A DNA stretch of 64,000 nucleotides from Austropuccinia psidii (GCA_023105745.1 JALGQZ010000003.1:43548185-43612184), one strand, 5' to 3'; positions 31,870 through 45,800 are shown, counted from the stretch's first letter. The notes: generated by a model not told the origin, from the letters alone. Program-made: numbers and translations.

Positions 31870-32853
31870 ACTGGAGGACCAACTATAGCCCAGTCTGAGC
31901 AGCCTGTCTCTCATCAGTATGGACAATCCTTATTAGCCATTATGCAGCAGATGACCCAAATTATGGCCAATCTTCAAGAAGCTTCATCTTCTGAGTCATC
32001 AAGACCACCAGCCTTCAAGACTCCATCTATGAAGGCACCAGAATGCTTTCATGGGACTCAGCCCTTCAAAGTTAGAAGCTTCATTCAGTATTGCAAATTA
32101 ATCTTTCATAATGATCTGGCAAACTTCTCTAAATACAGAAAGAAGGTTCTTTATGCCACTTCATCTCTCATTGGCAGGGCTGAAAAACGAATTGAGCCTT
32201 ATCTTTCTAATCTCACCAATCAAGACTCAAACTGCCTTCTCAATTCTTGGAACTTGTTTGAATCTCAACTCTTTACTTTATTTGGGGACCCAAATGAATT
32301 CAGAAAAGCTGAAGCAGAATTGGATCCTCTAAGCATGAAAGAAGGGGTCCATGTTTCCTTGTACATAGCTGATTTAAGAAGTTTGGTTTCATGAATTGGA
32401 GATTGGGGTTAAAGGGCTCTTATCCATCATTTCAGGAAGGGATTGCCATCCAAGATTTTGGATCAATTGGCCTCCCATTCTTCAAGAATTGACTCTCTTC
32501 AAGACTTAATTGACGTTACCCTGTAACTTGATACCAGGTACCATGAGAGGCAAAAAGAGAAGAGTCATCATCAAGAGAAGAAGTCTGAAGACTCAAAGTC
32601 AAGTTCTTCCTATCCTCAAAATTCTTCAAGCTCAAGCCATAAGAAGAAGAAGAATTTTCAGAAAAGGGAAAAGCCCCATTCTTCTCTGCTGAATAAAGAC
32701 TTCAAATTAATGAATTCTGAAAAAGAAAGAAGAATCAAGGAGGGTCTATGTACCTATTGTGGTGGGAAGCATAGTCTTGAGGCCTATTTCAAAAGGCCTA
32801 AAAACAAGCTTACCCAACCGTCAGGCAATTTTTCCAGCCAGGGAAAAGCCTGA
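31870..32853 (+). pseudogene. Gypsy B Gag (broken)
   Basis: The frame is open from before the Met at 31942 to a stop at 32392-32394, with a typical Gag core (PECFHGTQPFKVRSFIQYCKL, then LFGDPNEFRKAEAELDPL). After the stop it continues in frame through a Ser/Lys-rich linker to a zinc knuckle CTYCGGKHSLEAYF (32749-32790). The last Cys of the CCHC motif is lost, so RNA binding by the knuckle is doubtful. Confidence 0.75.
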
Positions 32854-32899
32854 GTGAAGATCATGTTGTGTTCAATGGTCTTCACTGCATCCATCCAGA

Positions 32900-33600
32900 G
32901 CACAATTGTAAATTCTGAATACTGGTGTCAAGAATTCTCTTAAATTCTTTGTTTTTTCTTGTGCTTCTGATGTTTTTTACAGTATTCTCATTGATTCTGG
33001 TGCTACCAACTCATTTATTGCAAAGAGGTTTGTTCACAAGTATTCATTGACTATGTCAGAACTCCCAGAGAAGATCCCTCTTATCATTTTGGACTTCTCT
33101 GAGTCCCCTTCCCTATTTTTGACTCACCATACTAAATATACGGTTGAGCTTCCTTCAATCCCAAGCTTTTAATGGGACTTTTTAGTCATTGATACTCCCA
33201 AGGGAGAAGACCTCATATTGGGCTTTGAATTTCTCAAGAATTTTAATCCATTTATTGATTGGAGTCAAGGCCTGATCACTTTTAATGCTGAGCATAAGTG
33301 CTATTATGATCCTTCAAAATCTGTCATTAATGACTTTTCTTCTGCCAAATAATGTGCAGCTCTGGTTGGTGATTATAGAACACCATCATTCCCATATTCT
33401 GTCCATATTCCTCCCCCTAATTTGCATATGTCATTGCTGTCCTCTAGAGATAAAGTCTTCAAAGAGATTTAAGATGTTGGAGAAGATAATTCTGTATCTT
33501 CACTTCACCTCTTCTTTGGGAATATGGACCTTCCTCCATCATCTTATCATGACTCGCCAAAGGAGCTGTGGGATGAAGAGGAAGATGCAGAAGAAGTAGA
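32900..33600 (+). pseudogene. Gypsy B protease region (broken)
   Basis: The active-site block LIDSGATNSFIAKRF sits at about 32987-33030 with an intact DSG triplet. The following ~80 codons include LPSIPSF, then a stop at 33170, and GEDLILGFEFL-like residues (the second protease motif) near 33200. The frame then decays before RT. Confidence 0.65.
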
Positions 33601-33735
33601 AACCATGATTAAGGTTGTTCATTCTGTTTATCACCAGTACTTAGATGTATTCTTGAGGTGAAAGCAGGGAAACTTCCTCCTCACCATTCCTGTGATCATC
33701 ATATTGAACTGTAGGGGTCTCTACCTCCAGCTGGA

Positions 33736-34885
33736 GTGATCTGCTCTTTATCAAACCAAGAGTCAGATACACTCAGGGCCTACATCCCAGAGAATGTAGA
33801 AAAAGGTTTCATCTGGCCAAGCTCCTCTTCAACAGTAGCACGTGTTCGCTTTGTAAAAGAGAAGGATGGTGGCCTCTGTTTGTGTGTTGATTACCGCAAA
33901 CTCAATGCTGTGACTAGGAAGAACAAGTATCCTGTTCCTCCTATGAACCATCTTCTTACTGTCTTTAATGGTTCTTCTATCTTCTTCAAGATTAATTTGC
34001 ATCGTGCATATAGCCTGCTCAGAATCAGGGAGAGTGATGAGAATTTGACAGCTTGTAGAACTAAATATGGCAGTTATGAGTACTTGGTGATGCCATTTGG
34101 GCTCACCAATGCTCCGGCCTCTTTTCAAAATCTTGTCAATGATATTTTTCAAGATCTTCTTGATGTCTATGTTGTGGTTTATTTGGATTACATTATGGTC
34201 TTTTCCACATCTGAGGAAGAACATGTCACTCATGTGTCCACTGTCCTTTCCAGACTCAGAGCCAATAACCTTTTTTGCTAAGGCCTCCAAGTGCCTATTC
34301 CATGTTTCCAGTGTGGAATATTTGGGTTATGTTGTTTCTTCTGAAGTCATCAAGATGGACCAAGGCAAAGTCCAGCAGATTCTCAATTGGCCACCTCCAA
34401 GAAACCTCAAGGCTCTTCAATATTTCCTTGGCTTTGCCAATTTCTACCGCCATTTCATCAAGAATTATTCAAAGAAAATCAGTTCACTCACCAGTTTCCT
34501 CAAGAAAGATTCCTGTTTTCCCCTCAATGAGGAAGCTCTTAGTCAGTTTCATCAAATCAAAGAGGTTTTCACCACTGCTCCAATCCTTCTCTACCCACCA
34601 TTGTAGAGACCAATGCATCCAATTATGACTTGAGTGCTGTACTGAGTCAGGTCTCTGACTCAGGAAAACATCCCATTGCATTCAACAGCCGCAAGCTTAT
34701 TCCAGCAGATCTCAACTATGAGATTCATGCCAAGGAACTCCTTGGCATAGTCTGGGATCTCAAGTGCTGGAGGGCTTTTCTTCTTTCCCTTTCTTCACCT
34801 TTTAAATTTCTCACTGATAACTCTTCCCTTCAATACTTCATGTCTTCAAAATTCCTTACTCACCGTCAAGCCCTCTAGTCTCAAT
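33736..34885 (+). pseudogene. Gypsy B reverse transcriptase and RNase H (broken)
   Basis: 33736-34281 carries RT: DGGLCLCVDYRKLNAVT, YPVPPMNHLL, MPFGLTNAPASFQ, then the catalytic box as YLDY (34180-34191) instead of YxDD, the second Asp changed to Tyr. A frameshift follows near 34280; the frame at 34285-34606 carries VEYLGYVVSS and the FLGFANFYRHFI connection block. RNase H follows after another break (34610-34878: NYDLSAVLSQ, LNYEIHAKELLGIVW). No longer functional. Confidence 0.85.
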
Positions 34886-34983
34886 TCCTCTCTGAATTTC
34901 TTTTTTCAATCACTTACTGCCCTGGATTCCTTGCTACTCTTCCGGATGCTTTATCACATCGGGACAACGTTTATCCAGAAAGG

Positions 34984-36551
34984 GTGGAGGATATCTTGAG
35001 AAAGAATCCAATGAGCTTTCAACAGCTCATAAAGAAGGATGAAGTCCAATCTTCAAGATATTTTGCAGTCAAGGTGGAATCTTTTTTAAATTTGATTGAT
35101 TCAATTCAGAAGGCTCTATGGCAAGACTCTCAGTACAGAAGTATCCCTCAAGAATTGTGTAAAGGTAAATCTGTCCAAGATTATTCTCTTGATTCCTCTT
35201 CCCAACTTCTCTTATTCAAAGATTGGGTTGTGGTCCCAAATCACCCCACAATTCAACTCAGAATTCTTCAAAAGCATAATGATTCTCCTCAAGCTGGACA
35301 CCCTGGCCAAGGGAAGACTCTCAAACTTGTCAAGCGTAATTTTCACTGGTCCAGCATGACTCAACTCATCAAGGATTATGTCTCATCCTCTCAACAGTGT
35401 TCAAGAAACAAGAATATTCATCACAAGAGGTTTGGACTCCCCAAACCTCTTCCAATTCCAAATGGTCCTTGGATTTCTCTTTCAATGGACTTTGTCACTC
35501 AACTGCCACTGTCCAATTCCTTTTATTGAATTCTGGTCATAGTGGACAGGTTCTCAAAATGGTGGTTTTTATTCCAACAATTTCTTCAATCTCCTCATTG
35601 TATTTGGCCCATTTTTTAATCAATAATATCTTTTCAAAGCATGGCCTTCCTTCAAGAATTGTCAGTTATAGAGGTTCACTTTTTGGCTCTTCTCTTTGGA
35701 TCAATCTTTGTCAGCAGCTCAAGATCTCAAGAGATCTGTCAACTGCTTCCCATCCAGAAACTGATGGACAGACGGATAGGTTAAATCAGATACTAGAAAA
35801 GTACCTTTGGATGTATGTCAGTTATCATCAAGATGATTGGAACACCTGGCTGCCTCTGGGTAAATTTTCTTACAATAACTCTGACCACTCTTCAACAAAA
35901 CAATCACCATTTTTTACTGCTTATGGAAGAGATACACAGTTTGACTCAGCTCACATTATTCAAGATACTCCTTCTGGAAATTTATCAAAAAAACTCCAAT
36001 CAGTACAGAAAGATGTCAATAGAAAACTTGAAGTTTCCATAAATAGGTTTAAGAGGTATGCAGATAAAAGTAGAGCAAGTCCACCTGTTCTCAATCCTGG
36101 TGACATGGTATGGCTTTCTTCCAAGAGCATCAAATCAACCAGACCCACCAAAAAACTGTCTGAAAGATGGTTGGGTCCTTTTCCAATCCTGAAGACAATC
36201 AGTACTCATGCCTACCACCTCAAGCTTGCATCTCAATGGAAATCCATCCACCCAGTCTTCCATATTTCCCTCCTTGAACTAGTCAAGACATCAACAATCC
36301 CAAATTGGCATCAAGATCCTCCTCCTCCAATCATCATTGAAGAAGAAGAGGAATGGGATGTCTCACAAATACTGGATTCAAAGCTCAAGAGAAGAAAATT
36401 ATGGTATCTGGTGGAATGGAAAGGTTTCAGTCAAGACCCAGAAAGATCCACTTGGGAACCAGCCAAAAACCTCAGGAATTGCCCTGAACCTGTCAAATAT
36501 TTCCATTGTTTATATCCTGACAAGCCAAGCCCCAATTCTTCAAGAGGATGA
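34984..36551 (+). pseudogene. Gypsy B integrase with C-terminal chromodomain (broken)
   Basis: A zinc-finger block (HNDSPQAGHPGQGKT, later SSQQCSRNK with one Cys missing), then the core start MDFVTQLPLS before a stop at 35527-35529. After a frame change the long ORF to 36551 carries VIVDRFSKM-like residues, VSYRGSLFGSS (second catalytic Asp changed to Tyr), HPETDGQTDRLNQ (catalytic Glu changed to Asp), the GPF block and a well-kept chromodomain (ILDSKLKRRKLWYLVEWKG...STWEPAKNL). In this family the chromodomain reads histone marks and guides insertion. Integrase activity is lost here. Confidence 0.85.
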
Positions 36552-37331
36552 ATTTTATGGTGCTTGGTGGGGAGAGGAGTTACCAAAAGTAAGTCCCACT
36601 CCTGGTTTGTACCTTTAGGGGTATTCTACTCTTTCCTGTTGTAAGCATCACCTTGGCCACTCTGTGAGCACTGTGCAATTTTGGACACAGATTTCTGGCC
36701 TGGCTTTCAACATCAAATTCCAAATTATGGCCATTTCCACTTGGGGAAATGAACCATTCTTCTTAATCCTTTTTTCCAAGTCATTGCTTTACAATACATT
36801 CTTTCATCAATCCTTTTTACTCTATAGCACTGGGGGGAGTGGTAACTATGAAAAGTAAGTTCCTCTCCTGGTGTGCACTTCCCTGAAAGGTCTACATTCT
36901 TTCAAAAAATCACCTTGGCCACTCTATGAGCACCTTGAAATCAAATCTTGTCTTTCCAAGTCCTTGGCCATCTCAAATCAATTGTCAATATCCATTGTGA
37001 AGATTGAAATCCCCCTCAAGATTCTTTTTTCTGTTATTTTCTCTTCTTTTCAAATTTATCTGTTATATTCCTCTCTTTATATTTTTCAACACTTCTTTTT
37101 TGTAAATTTTATTCCAATCTTTATGTCAACTTATTCTTCAAAAATTCAAATACAAATGTCAAAAGAAGACCAAATCAACTTCATTTCATATGCCAACCTC
37201 TTTACCAGTCTTAAAAATCTTTTCAAGATTCAATACCTCTGGAATCCATATGTCCAATCCATCTCAGCGACCTCAACACGCTTGTACCTTATCTTGGTGC
37301 TCAGGAGCTCACCATTCAAGGTAGGGGGTAC
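36552..37331 (+). repeat. Gypsy B 3' internal region with a duplicated ~120-bp segment and polypurine tract
   Basis: No coding sequence. Two related segments, about 36560-36690 and 36835-36960, share (G)GGGGAG.GG...AAAAGTAAGT, CTCCTGGT.TG, and CACCTTGGCCACTCT.TGAGCAC. The tract AAGGTAGGGGGTAC at 37318-37331 precedes the 3' LTR. Confidence 0.65.
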
Positions 37332-38852
37332 TGTCACAACCACAAATAATCACCCCCGTCAATGGGTGTTGCAGCAATTCTAGCCTGACCCAAGTCAGGG
37401 TCAAATGGCCATACCATATCATTTATGGCCAATTGGTCGCCTCTGGTGCTCAATGGCCTCTTGGCCATCTCACCTTTTCTTTGGTCATTTATGGCCTCAG
37501 GCCATATCCTGCCTTCATTGGTCTTTTTGGCCAACTCTCCACCTCACCAATCCCCAGGCCATTACGCTTTTTTTGGGCCTGGGGTGTCCTTTCAACCTTC
37601 TAGTGGCCTATGGCTCCTCTAGCCACCTCCAGCGCTTCTGGCCCAACCCCTTTTATTATGAAGGTTTGGGCGTAAATGGCCTTTTTGGGCCATTTAGGCC
37701 CCTTTTGGCCTCAGGCCAAAAGGAGCCAAGGGGGCGGATAATCAGCCCCCAAGGCCAGGTGGGCCCACCTGAGCCACGTTTGGTCCCAAAATGACCAAAA
37801 GCTCTATGAACACCATTTTTCAGTCCATGGCCTCTGGCAACCACCAGAGGACACCAACTCAGCTCCCAGCAAGGTTTCTCTTCCCTCAATTCACCCTGTA
37901 CTCAAGGTTCCACAAGTGGTGCATATATGGTATAATATACCATTATGCACCATTTTTGCTCAGCAATCCAATGGTGACATTTCCAGGACCCAAATTAAGT
38001 GATACCAAATTAAGTCCCAAGTCCATCACCATTTTTGAAGGAGGACCTCTCAGCTATTCAGTCTGGCAATTCCCTGGAGGCTACCAGAAGATCATTCAGG
38101 GAACCCAACCACCTGTCCCTGCAGAGTTTGGGTTGTCATTTTCTCATCAGGACTATTCTAAGGGAAATTCTCAGAGGTTATCAATCTTTTCAATCATTGT
38201 CAAGGAATCAAGTACTCAGCATTCCTTGGACAACTCAATCGGTCCATACAGGTAGTAATCAAGCATCCTGTATGCCCTTGGCCCAATTGGGCCAATGCAT
38301 ATTCCACTGTGGGAATCCAGTCACACAGTTCATTTCTCAACATTTCCAGAACTGTATTGGCCCAATTCAGATAATACAGCCAGGTGACTCACTTTCCAGG
38401 ATCAGCCTTTCAGCTTTTCACATATACTGGCCACCTTTCATCACCTGGGGACTTTTTCCCCAGTTAATTAATATATTGGATTTATTTTTATCTCTATTTT
38501 CTCTTACCTTATTAAAGTAAATACTGATAATCTTAAGTCAGTCATTTTCACCTTTTCCTCTTTGCATGTCAGGAGATATTGGTGGTCATATCCTTTACTA
38601 ATTCCATTGTTCTTTTGGGCAGGTTGAAACAGTGAATTGAGGCTTCATTTGGTTGGCTCTTTGGCTTTTGGCCTCTTATTATCCTGGCCATTGGCTTCCT
38701 TTTCTTTAATCTTTTGTAATTCTTGTTGTTACCTTTTATTCTTTCTTAAAGCAATATATTCTTTTATTCCTTTAATCTTTTGGAGCCCTCCAAGTGAATT
38801 CTTGATTCCTGAGTGCCAGGCCCCTCTTACTTCCATAATAGTCCCTGTGACA
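37332..38852 (+). repeat. Gypsy B 3' LTR
   Basis: 1521 bp, similar to 29648-31250 throughout, with a shorter GGCC-dense part and the terminus CCCTGTGACA intact. A TATGC follows, the imperfect second target copy. Confidence 0.9.
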
Positions 38853-39513
38853 TATGCGTTGATTGAATATTCCAAGGCTATACAGGCTCAAAGTATTTTT
38901 CTAATTCTAAGAGAAAAATTCCAGTTGCTTTCAAACTGTCTAAGATACATGGTTAAAAGTTATATTTTTACTTTACCCTTCTCCATCCCTTCCAGAAAAT
39001 GGGATATCTTGCAGGTCTCTCATCAAGACTCTGGAAGGTAAATTAGAGGTGAGAAATGGTGTTTTTTTTTCAATTTGTTCAAATAATATCTGTATGGTAG
39101 TTTCTGATCCAGTAGTGCTACAGTCCTGGAATTGGTACAATTGGATATCCCTCTTTCATAGATTCAACACAAGACCCCACCTTGCTAGTCTTCAAACCAA
39201 AAAATGACCTTTAAATAAGAGTTGAATATTCCTTTTCCTGCTCAGAAAGAGTTTCAAGCCTTAATAACTTGGTTTATTCTCATTGTTGGGTAATAAAAAT
39301 CATATTTCCTGAAAGGGTAAGGTTTCCTATTACTGTTTCCCAAACTGACAGGCTCACATTGAAAGGTTATTTTTTCTGTTTGTGTGGCCTTCTTGTGATT
39401 TTAATTGGTTTAATAAAGTTTTAAGATGTGTATTCCACTCCTTCTTTTGTAGCCTGTTTATGGTACTTTTTGAGTTTTGTTTTTGTGCTATAGGTTTGAT
39501 TCACAGGCTGACA
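38853..39513 (-). repeat. Possible truncated LTR-like remnant ending TCACAGGCTGACA
   Basis: The last ~30 bp (39484-39513, GTGCTATAGGTTTGATTCACAGGCTGACA) match the reversed start of the 1.4-kb solo LTR family (compare 42858-42887), while the rest does not align by eye. It may be a related LTR family or an old fragment cut by Gypsy B. No gene. Confidence 0.35.
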
Positions 39514-41470
39514 CAAATAAACCCAATTAAGTTAATAAAGCCAAAACCTATATGAAAGCCAAACTTGAAATCTTGTCAAGGGACAGAAGTACTGAACCTT
39601 TCTCTATGAAAAGTGAAAAAATAAGTATTTTATGGAGATTCTTGTGAATTGAATAGCTAATGGTCAATTCAAGAAAAAAAATACAACAATAGGTATAATA
39701 CCATTTTATATAATAATATCCTTAAATTTATCTTCTTTTTAATAAAGATAAAAGAATTTAATTATTAAGATTCATTTTCTTACCAATTTAACTTACTATG
39801 TTGAGTATATATTTATTTCACTAATGTTACAATTGCAATATTTGTAGATAAACACCTACAAAAAGCTTTTTGAAGGTTTTCAAAAATCTCATTAAGGCTT
39901 TAAGGGATTTAAACAGCTCCTTAGCGCAGGGAAAATTAATTTTCTCACTTTAATCTACCATTTCACTGTATTTTGTCAAAAAGGGGTATTATAGTTATTC
40001 ATTATGTGTCTGAATATTTATATTGGCACATATGTGGTTAAGAAATGATTAAAAAATTCTATTAATAATAATTCATTGATAATTTTCTTTTTAATTACTA
40101 TCCATTCTTTTTTCTAATGCCACCATTTTTTGTAGTCTATGTAAGCTTTTGGGAGTATTGTTTTGACCTAGAGTCTTCAACAATTGAGTTTAAATACAAG
40201 ATTCTGAAACCTAAATAGTGATTCATTAGAAACCTTAATTTGATTATTTTTTTCAATTTGAAATCATTTTTCAAGTCATAAATACCTGTAAGTAAAACTA
40301 GAGAATTTTACTAGCTCAAAATTTGCCTTTATTGGACTTTTATCTAATATAATCTGTAATATTTAGCCTTTGAAATGGCGACAGTAGTCTGATCAACCTA
40401 TCAGCCCATTAAATAAATGAATTAATTTCCTGGAGGCTGTCTATTCCTAAAATAAGTCAAAGCTTGGGATATTCTGGTCTTTGTCCTATCCAATAAAATA
40501 GTTGATTCTTGTTTCAATTGTAAAATTTAGTATGGTTACATCAATATTATATTTGAAAATGCATTAGTATAAAAATGCAGAGGAACTAATTGCAATATGA
40601 TAAATGGGAAGGTGATATGAGTTTCTACCCCATCCCATTATTTCCATTTAAAAAGGTAAAAAAAATAATTCTTGACAGATTCATTAAGTGGTATTGATCA
40701 TAATATGTTAAGTTATTTTGAATTAAGCACCTCATATAGCTATATATAGATGATAATTCTGATTAGAATCCAAATCTGTCTTTGAATCCATGGTTTTTCT
40801 CACTCAAAACCAATTGATCAACTCTTTTATCTATATAAAAAGGTTATTATTTAGTTTGAAAATGAGTTCTGACTCTTGTATACTTGAAGACTATGATTAG
40901 CTCTAATATGGAATGTTTGGCTATTTTATATATACTTCAAAGCTCATAAGGGGATTCATTTTCCCAATAAGCCCTATATTATTCCTCCCACCTGGTTTAT
41001 ATGATTAATTTTATTCTTAAGATTGCTTTTCCAGAAAGATATGGTGTTAAAGCCATGGATCCCATAATACATTTCAGAACAAGGACCATTTGAATAATCT
41101 CATACAAGCTTGAAGCCATTTTTGGAGCTTTTCAAGAAACTCATTTGAGCTCTCAGAATTTAAAAAAATGCATAGCTCAATTAAGGATTGATTCAATATT
41201 TTTTCATGCTACTCTCTTATCTGATCCTTGTATTAGTGGATTTTATGTCCAAATACTTTCAAAATCCTGATAGAAAAGAGCTTACAAAATTTATTCTTTA
41301 ATATATTATAAAGTTTATAAGTAGCAAAGGTGAAAATTCTTCTAGTTAAATTTGTCATATTGGGATTAGCTACACATTTGAGGGTTCACTTTCATCACTA
41401 GCTCTATTTTAGACCAGGAATTATCAGAAACATTTCATTTTATATTCATCATAGATTCCTAATCTCCTCT
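39514..41470. other. AT-rich intergenic DNA, nothing recognised
   Basis: No ORF above about 60 codons and no repeat of other parts of the window was recognised. Confidence 0.5.
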
Positions 41471-42887
41471 TTTCAAACCAAGTCTATGATAAAGTAATAA
41501 TAAGACTATTTAAAACTTTAACTATGACTGTGAAATGGAAAATTCTAAGAAAAAATAGAGTTGATAGTGGTTTTAAGGGCTTTACTATGAAATATAGTGG
41601 TGGTGAGTGCAACTGAAAGCCCAGTATGCACTGGCTATCAGTTGATTAACCATAATAAGACAGTACAATACTATGACTAGAGTATAACATGATTATTTTC
41701 CAATATTATGATGGTTTTTCACAGAGCTACTATGTCTGAATGTAAGAGAAGGATAGGGATTTCTATTTTGGGCGGAGAAAGGTCCCTTTTTATCCTTAAA
41801 GTAGGTGAAAAGGTCCTCTAGACCAATCCACATGTAGGAATTGAAGATTTTTTCACTTCCAAGGACTGGCTTGTGGCTTTCACAAAGCCTGTATAGCCTG
41901 CATTGGGCTCAGATTTGGTTTTGAAACAACAACTGGGAAGTTTTCACCAATTCAGCGTGAATGTTTTCATTTGGGAACCACATAGCCCTCTTCTGATTTT
42001 TATGACACATAGAATGCTGTACATAACCTATATGGGACAGCTGTATTGATCAATCTACAAGGTATTGAAGCATAAACAGGCTTCTTTGTAGAATTGACAC
42101 CTCATATTCAAGGATATGGGAAAGTATCCCACAGTAAAGGTGTATTAGCCCAAATGTGGGAGCTTAGCCTTAAAGCTTCCATAACTTTGTCAGTTTTCAT
42201 GATATTGAGCTTTATGTTTGCTCATTGTGTATCCCTGTATGGGGTCTACACAACGGTCTATTATTTTTTATGGGTAACATTAAATATTGTAAAGCTATAC
42301 CATGTTTAATTTCCATTATTCAAATATGTATTCTTCTCAGATCCTGTATGGAATTTTTTTTCCACAACCTTTGTTCTAGATGAGTTATGGGAAAATAAAC
42401 GGCACCATTAGATAGACCTGATGGTTCTATTCCCAAAATGGCCCCACTTCAAGTATCTCACACCAAAACATGTAAAAGTTAGATGAGAGGTAAATATTTT
42501 ATTCACCCTTATATGGCTTTAATTTGGCCATAACCTCTGTATTTTTGATGCTATCCTAGTTTGGCTAGTACCATTGTATATCCCTGACTGAGAGCTTCCA
42601 TTGGAACATCCATTTTATAAGGTTCAGCCCCTTTCTACGTATTTTATATAAGAGGTTAAAATCAAAGTTTAAGTTTAGCAACTACTTTGAGCCTGAAACA
42701 CTTTATTATTCTTTGTCCTATGATTATGGGAGTTGTATTTTTAGAAAGAGGTGATTTTCCTCTTTTGTTTGATACCTTTTAAGCTTCTTTGTCTCAGCTC
42801 TATGTTTTGTTGGTAATTTACTCTACCATTGGTTCATGGTATTTTGGTTGTCATGCTTGTGCTCTGGGTTTGCGTCACAGGCTGACA
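41471..42887 (-). mobile_element. Solo LTR, 1.4-kb family (copy 3, reversed, older)
   Basis: The reverse complement matches copies 1 and 2 along 1417 bp: the CAGCCTGTGACGCA start at 42887, the AAGGGACCTTT block near 41790, and the GGGCTTTACTA and AGTGGTGGTGAGTGC block near 41580. The far end is worn (TTTCAAACCAAGTC where copies 1 and 2 have TGTCAGGCTGAGTC). Target copies CTTCT (42888-42892) and CCTCT (41466-41470) differ at one base. ORFs at 42094-43010 are chance frames. Confidence 0.75.
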
Positions 42888-45800
42888 CTTCTGGGAGCCA
42901 CTTACCTCTTGAATATAGATTTTTTGATAACTTTTATTACAGAATCCACATTCAAATATCTCTGTATTGAAAAATTCTCACTTGGGGTAATTTCCCATGG
43001 TATGAGATAACTGAGGGCACAAAATACCCAAAAAAAATTCTGGATTTATCCTTGGCCCATTTATGAAAATTTGTCACAAAAATTCCCAAAAAATTAGCTT
43101 CTCATATGGTTTTATAATATCCTTCCCCAAATTTAATTAATAAAATTCACAGTCTTATAATCTATTTGTAAATTGAGAAACAAAATTGAAGCAAAATAAG
43201 TAAAATCTATCATTATAAAGCTCTCAACATATATTATTTAGTCACTCAATCGGGTATGGGAAAAAATATAATTATTTAGACTTCAAAACTGATCACTAAA
43301 GCACCCAACGAAATTCCTAAATCTATATTACAGAATCCTCATATGATAATAAATATTTTGTCAAAAAATGAGATTTGAAAATTAAAAATAATTTTCAAAA
43401 CAAATTCTTCAATCAATTCTTTCAGCTAAACTTCCAAAATTTTCCATATATGTGACAAGAAAATTTTCAAACAAAAATTTACAAAACTATCCTCAAATCT
43501 ATATTATTTTATAGGATAGTGAGAATGGTTGAGATTAGGAAGATGGAGTTTTTTTCAAAGAAACAGGAACACTTATATGAATTTTTAAAAAAGAAAATTC
43601 CCATAAATTGGTTGAAAAATTCAATATCTTTAATTTATTTATTCTTGTAATTTCTTCTTATATTAACAACTTTCCTATATATCAAACTCCATAAATTCTC
43701 TTCATAATTTGAAAGTCCTGAAAATTTGTAAGCTAAATTAATATTAACAAATACCAATTTATACAATTACAAATTAAATTATTTCAAGATTATTAGATAT
43801 ATATATTCATTAGTTATTAAAGTGTATTAAGACTCTTGAGATTAATTCCTGTTAATAACTTATAATAATCTCAATTTTTATTTAGGATTCTAATAAGAAT
43901 CTTAATATGAAAAATATTACATACTTGATAAGAAACAGTGTTCAAATTTCAGATTCTAAATGTAGCTTATGATACCAGAACAGCTTTTATCCTTTATCAA
44001 ATTTTTTTGCCACCAATTTTTTGATCTTGATAAAATTGGAAATGGTAAAACCTGAGTACTTTTTCCATATGATACTGATTCATTCATCCCAAATATGTGA
44101 AAAAAAAAACAAATATTTTTAGATCTTGTATTGAATAATTTCTTCCAAATGACACTTAAAATGTGATTATTCTCATTTTACATTAAATGTATTCAATTAA
44201 AATTGCTAATGATATTTTCTAAGAGCTGTGTAGTAGACTAGAAGATTTCTGTTTTTTTGATTTTTCTCTCACAGAGTCATCCTTATATTTTTTTCTATTA
44301 ATTTTAATACCTCTATAATTATTTAATTAAACTAAATATCCCTTTAGAAGTAATTTAAAATCTTTTTTAATCTTGCCTTACCCCTTTTTCTTTACATATT
44401 GATAGGGTCACCTATCAAGAGCTAAGACTTTTACCCTTAGAAGATGGATTCTTTTTTTAGGTAATTCCTAGGAAAAGTGTTACAATGATGAGCCCTTGAA
44501 GATTACTATAAGCTACCAAAATACTTCATGATAAAGCTATACCATACTATCTTTATTTTCAATTTCAAAAATTATACTTCAATGATTAAATCTGTGAAGT
44601 TAATTCAGCTTTTATTATTCTCAAATTAAATTTTCATTATTTTTCTTCAAGTTTGAATCATTTTCTTCATTTCAGATAGTTTCATTTTATTAATAAATAA
44701 AAAGTTTAACTTATGATACTTTTTATCATATCCTATATATTGATCATTTTTAAATGAAACAATAATACTAAAGTTTCAAATTTCTTGATTAAGATTTAAA
44801 AATAGGCTGTAATACATTATCTCATAAGGTAGGTATTACTATCTATAGCTATAAATTAGCATATTAATTTTAATTTAAATTGACTTTTTGTTGAAATTAA
44901 AGGTCTTGAAATGATGTATCTATATTTCATAGGATACATCAATAGGAATTTTTGTCAAGTTACTAATGTAATCCTGTGAGGTATGAACAACATAATCATC
45001 ATTACAAGAAATAATACTATAAACATTGTATTTAGTCATGAAATAACTTATCAAAGTAATTGAAAAGAAAATTGAGTTAATTCTTATTATGTCTTTGTTT
45101 TGGATAAATAATTCTATAGTTATTATTTCATATTTCTATTATCGACCAGAAATAATTGAGGGGAACCTATTAGGGTTTTATACCCAAAAATGGATAATTT
45201 GGATACAAGGAGAATATTAAATAATCTTTCAGAGCACATAATAATTTTTAAAATAAAATTAATAAAAAAATTGATTTTACCCATAACTTAAATTTACAAC
45301 ACATATAAGTTTACTTACAGAAATTATATTAAGATTTAGTTGTTGTGTTTATTTATCAAAGTGGCTTGAGTTTTTCCATAAAGGTGGTAAATTATTCATG
45401 AACTAAATTAGGAAAACTAGATACAGGGGATGGCTTTCAATAACTTGATTGGAAATAGTCATTCAAAAGGGGGTGGGAAAATGTAACAAGGTTCCTGTAT
45501 ATACCACATTTGGAATCTGCAAGAACCAAAATGAAGTTTTCCTCCTGTGTTCATAACTTTTAAACCTGATTTAAAATTTAATATTCAACTTTAATTGAAA
45601 CTTCAAGTTGAAGCTTTTTTATAATTCATTTAGACAAACTAAGCATTAATAAGCTCAAAATTGAAGATATATTGATCACAGATTTATCAAAGGTTTAGGT
45701 TCAGTATTTCACAGATTCATCTAAATTCCATCTCTCTATGAATTTAAATGAAGTTTTCATACAGATAATTAGTTACTCTTGAGACATTTCAAGTTAAAAT

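Larger units (their letters stand above)
29648..38852 (+). mobile_element. Ty3/Gypsy LTR retrotransposon B (chromodomain type), decayed
   Basis: About 9.2 kb between LTRs of 1603 and 1521 bp (TGTCACAACCACAAATAATC...CCTGTGACA; the 5' copy ends GAAA). Target copies are imperfect: GATGC (29643-29647) and TATGC (38853-38857). Gag, zinc knuckle, protease, RT, RNase H, integrase and a clear C-terminal chromodomain are all recognisable but broken by stops, frameshifts and active-site changes. The family is also present as a solo LTR at 55494-57035 and as the left-edge relative. Confidence 0.9.
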
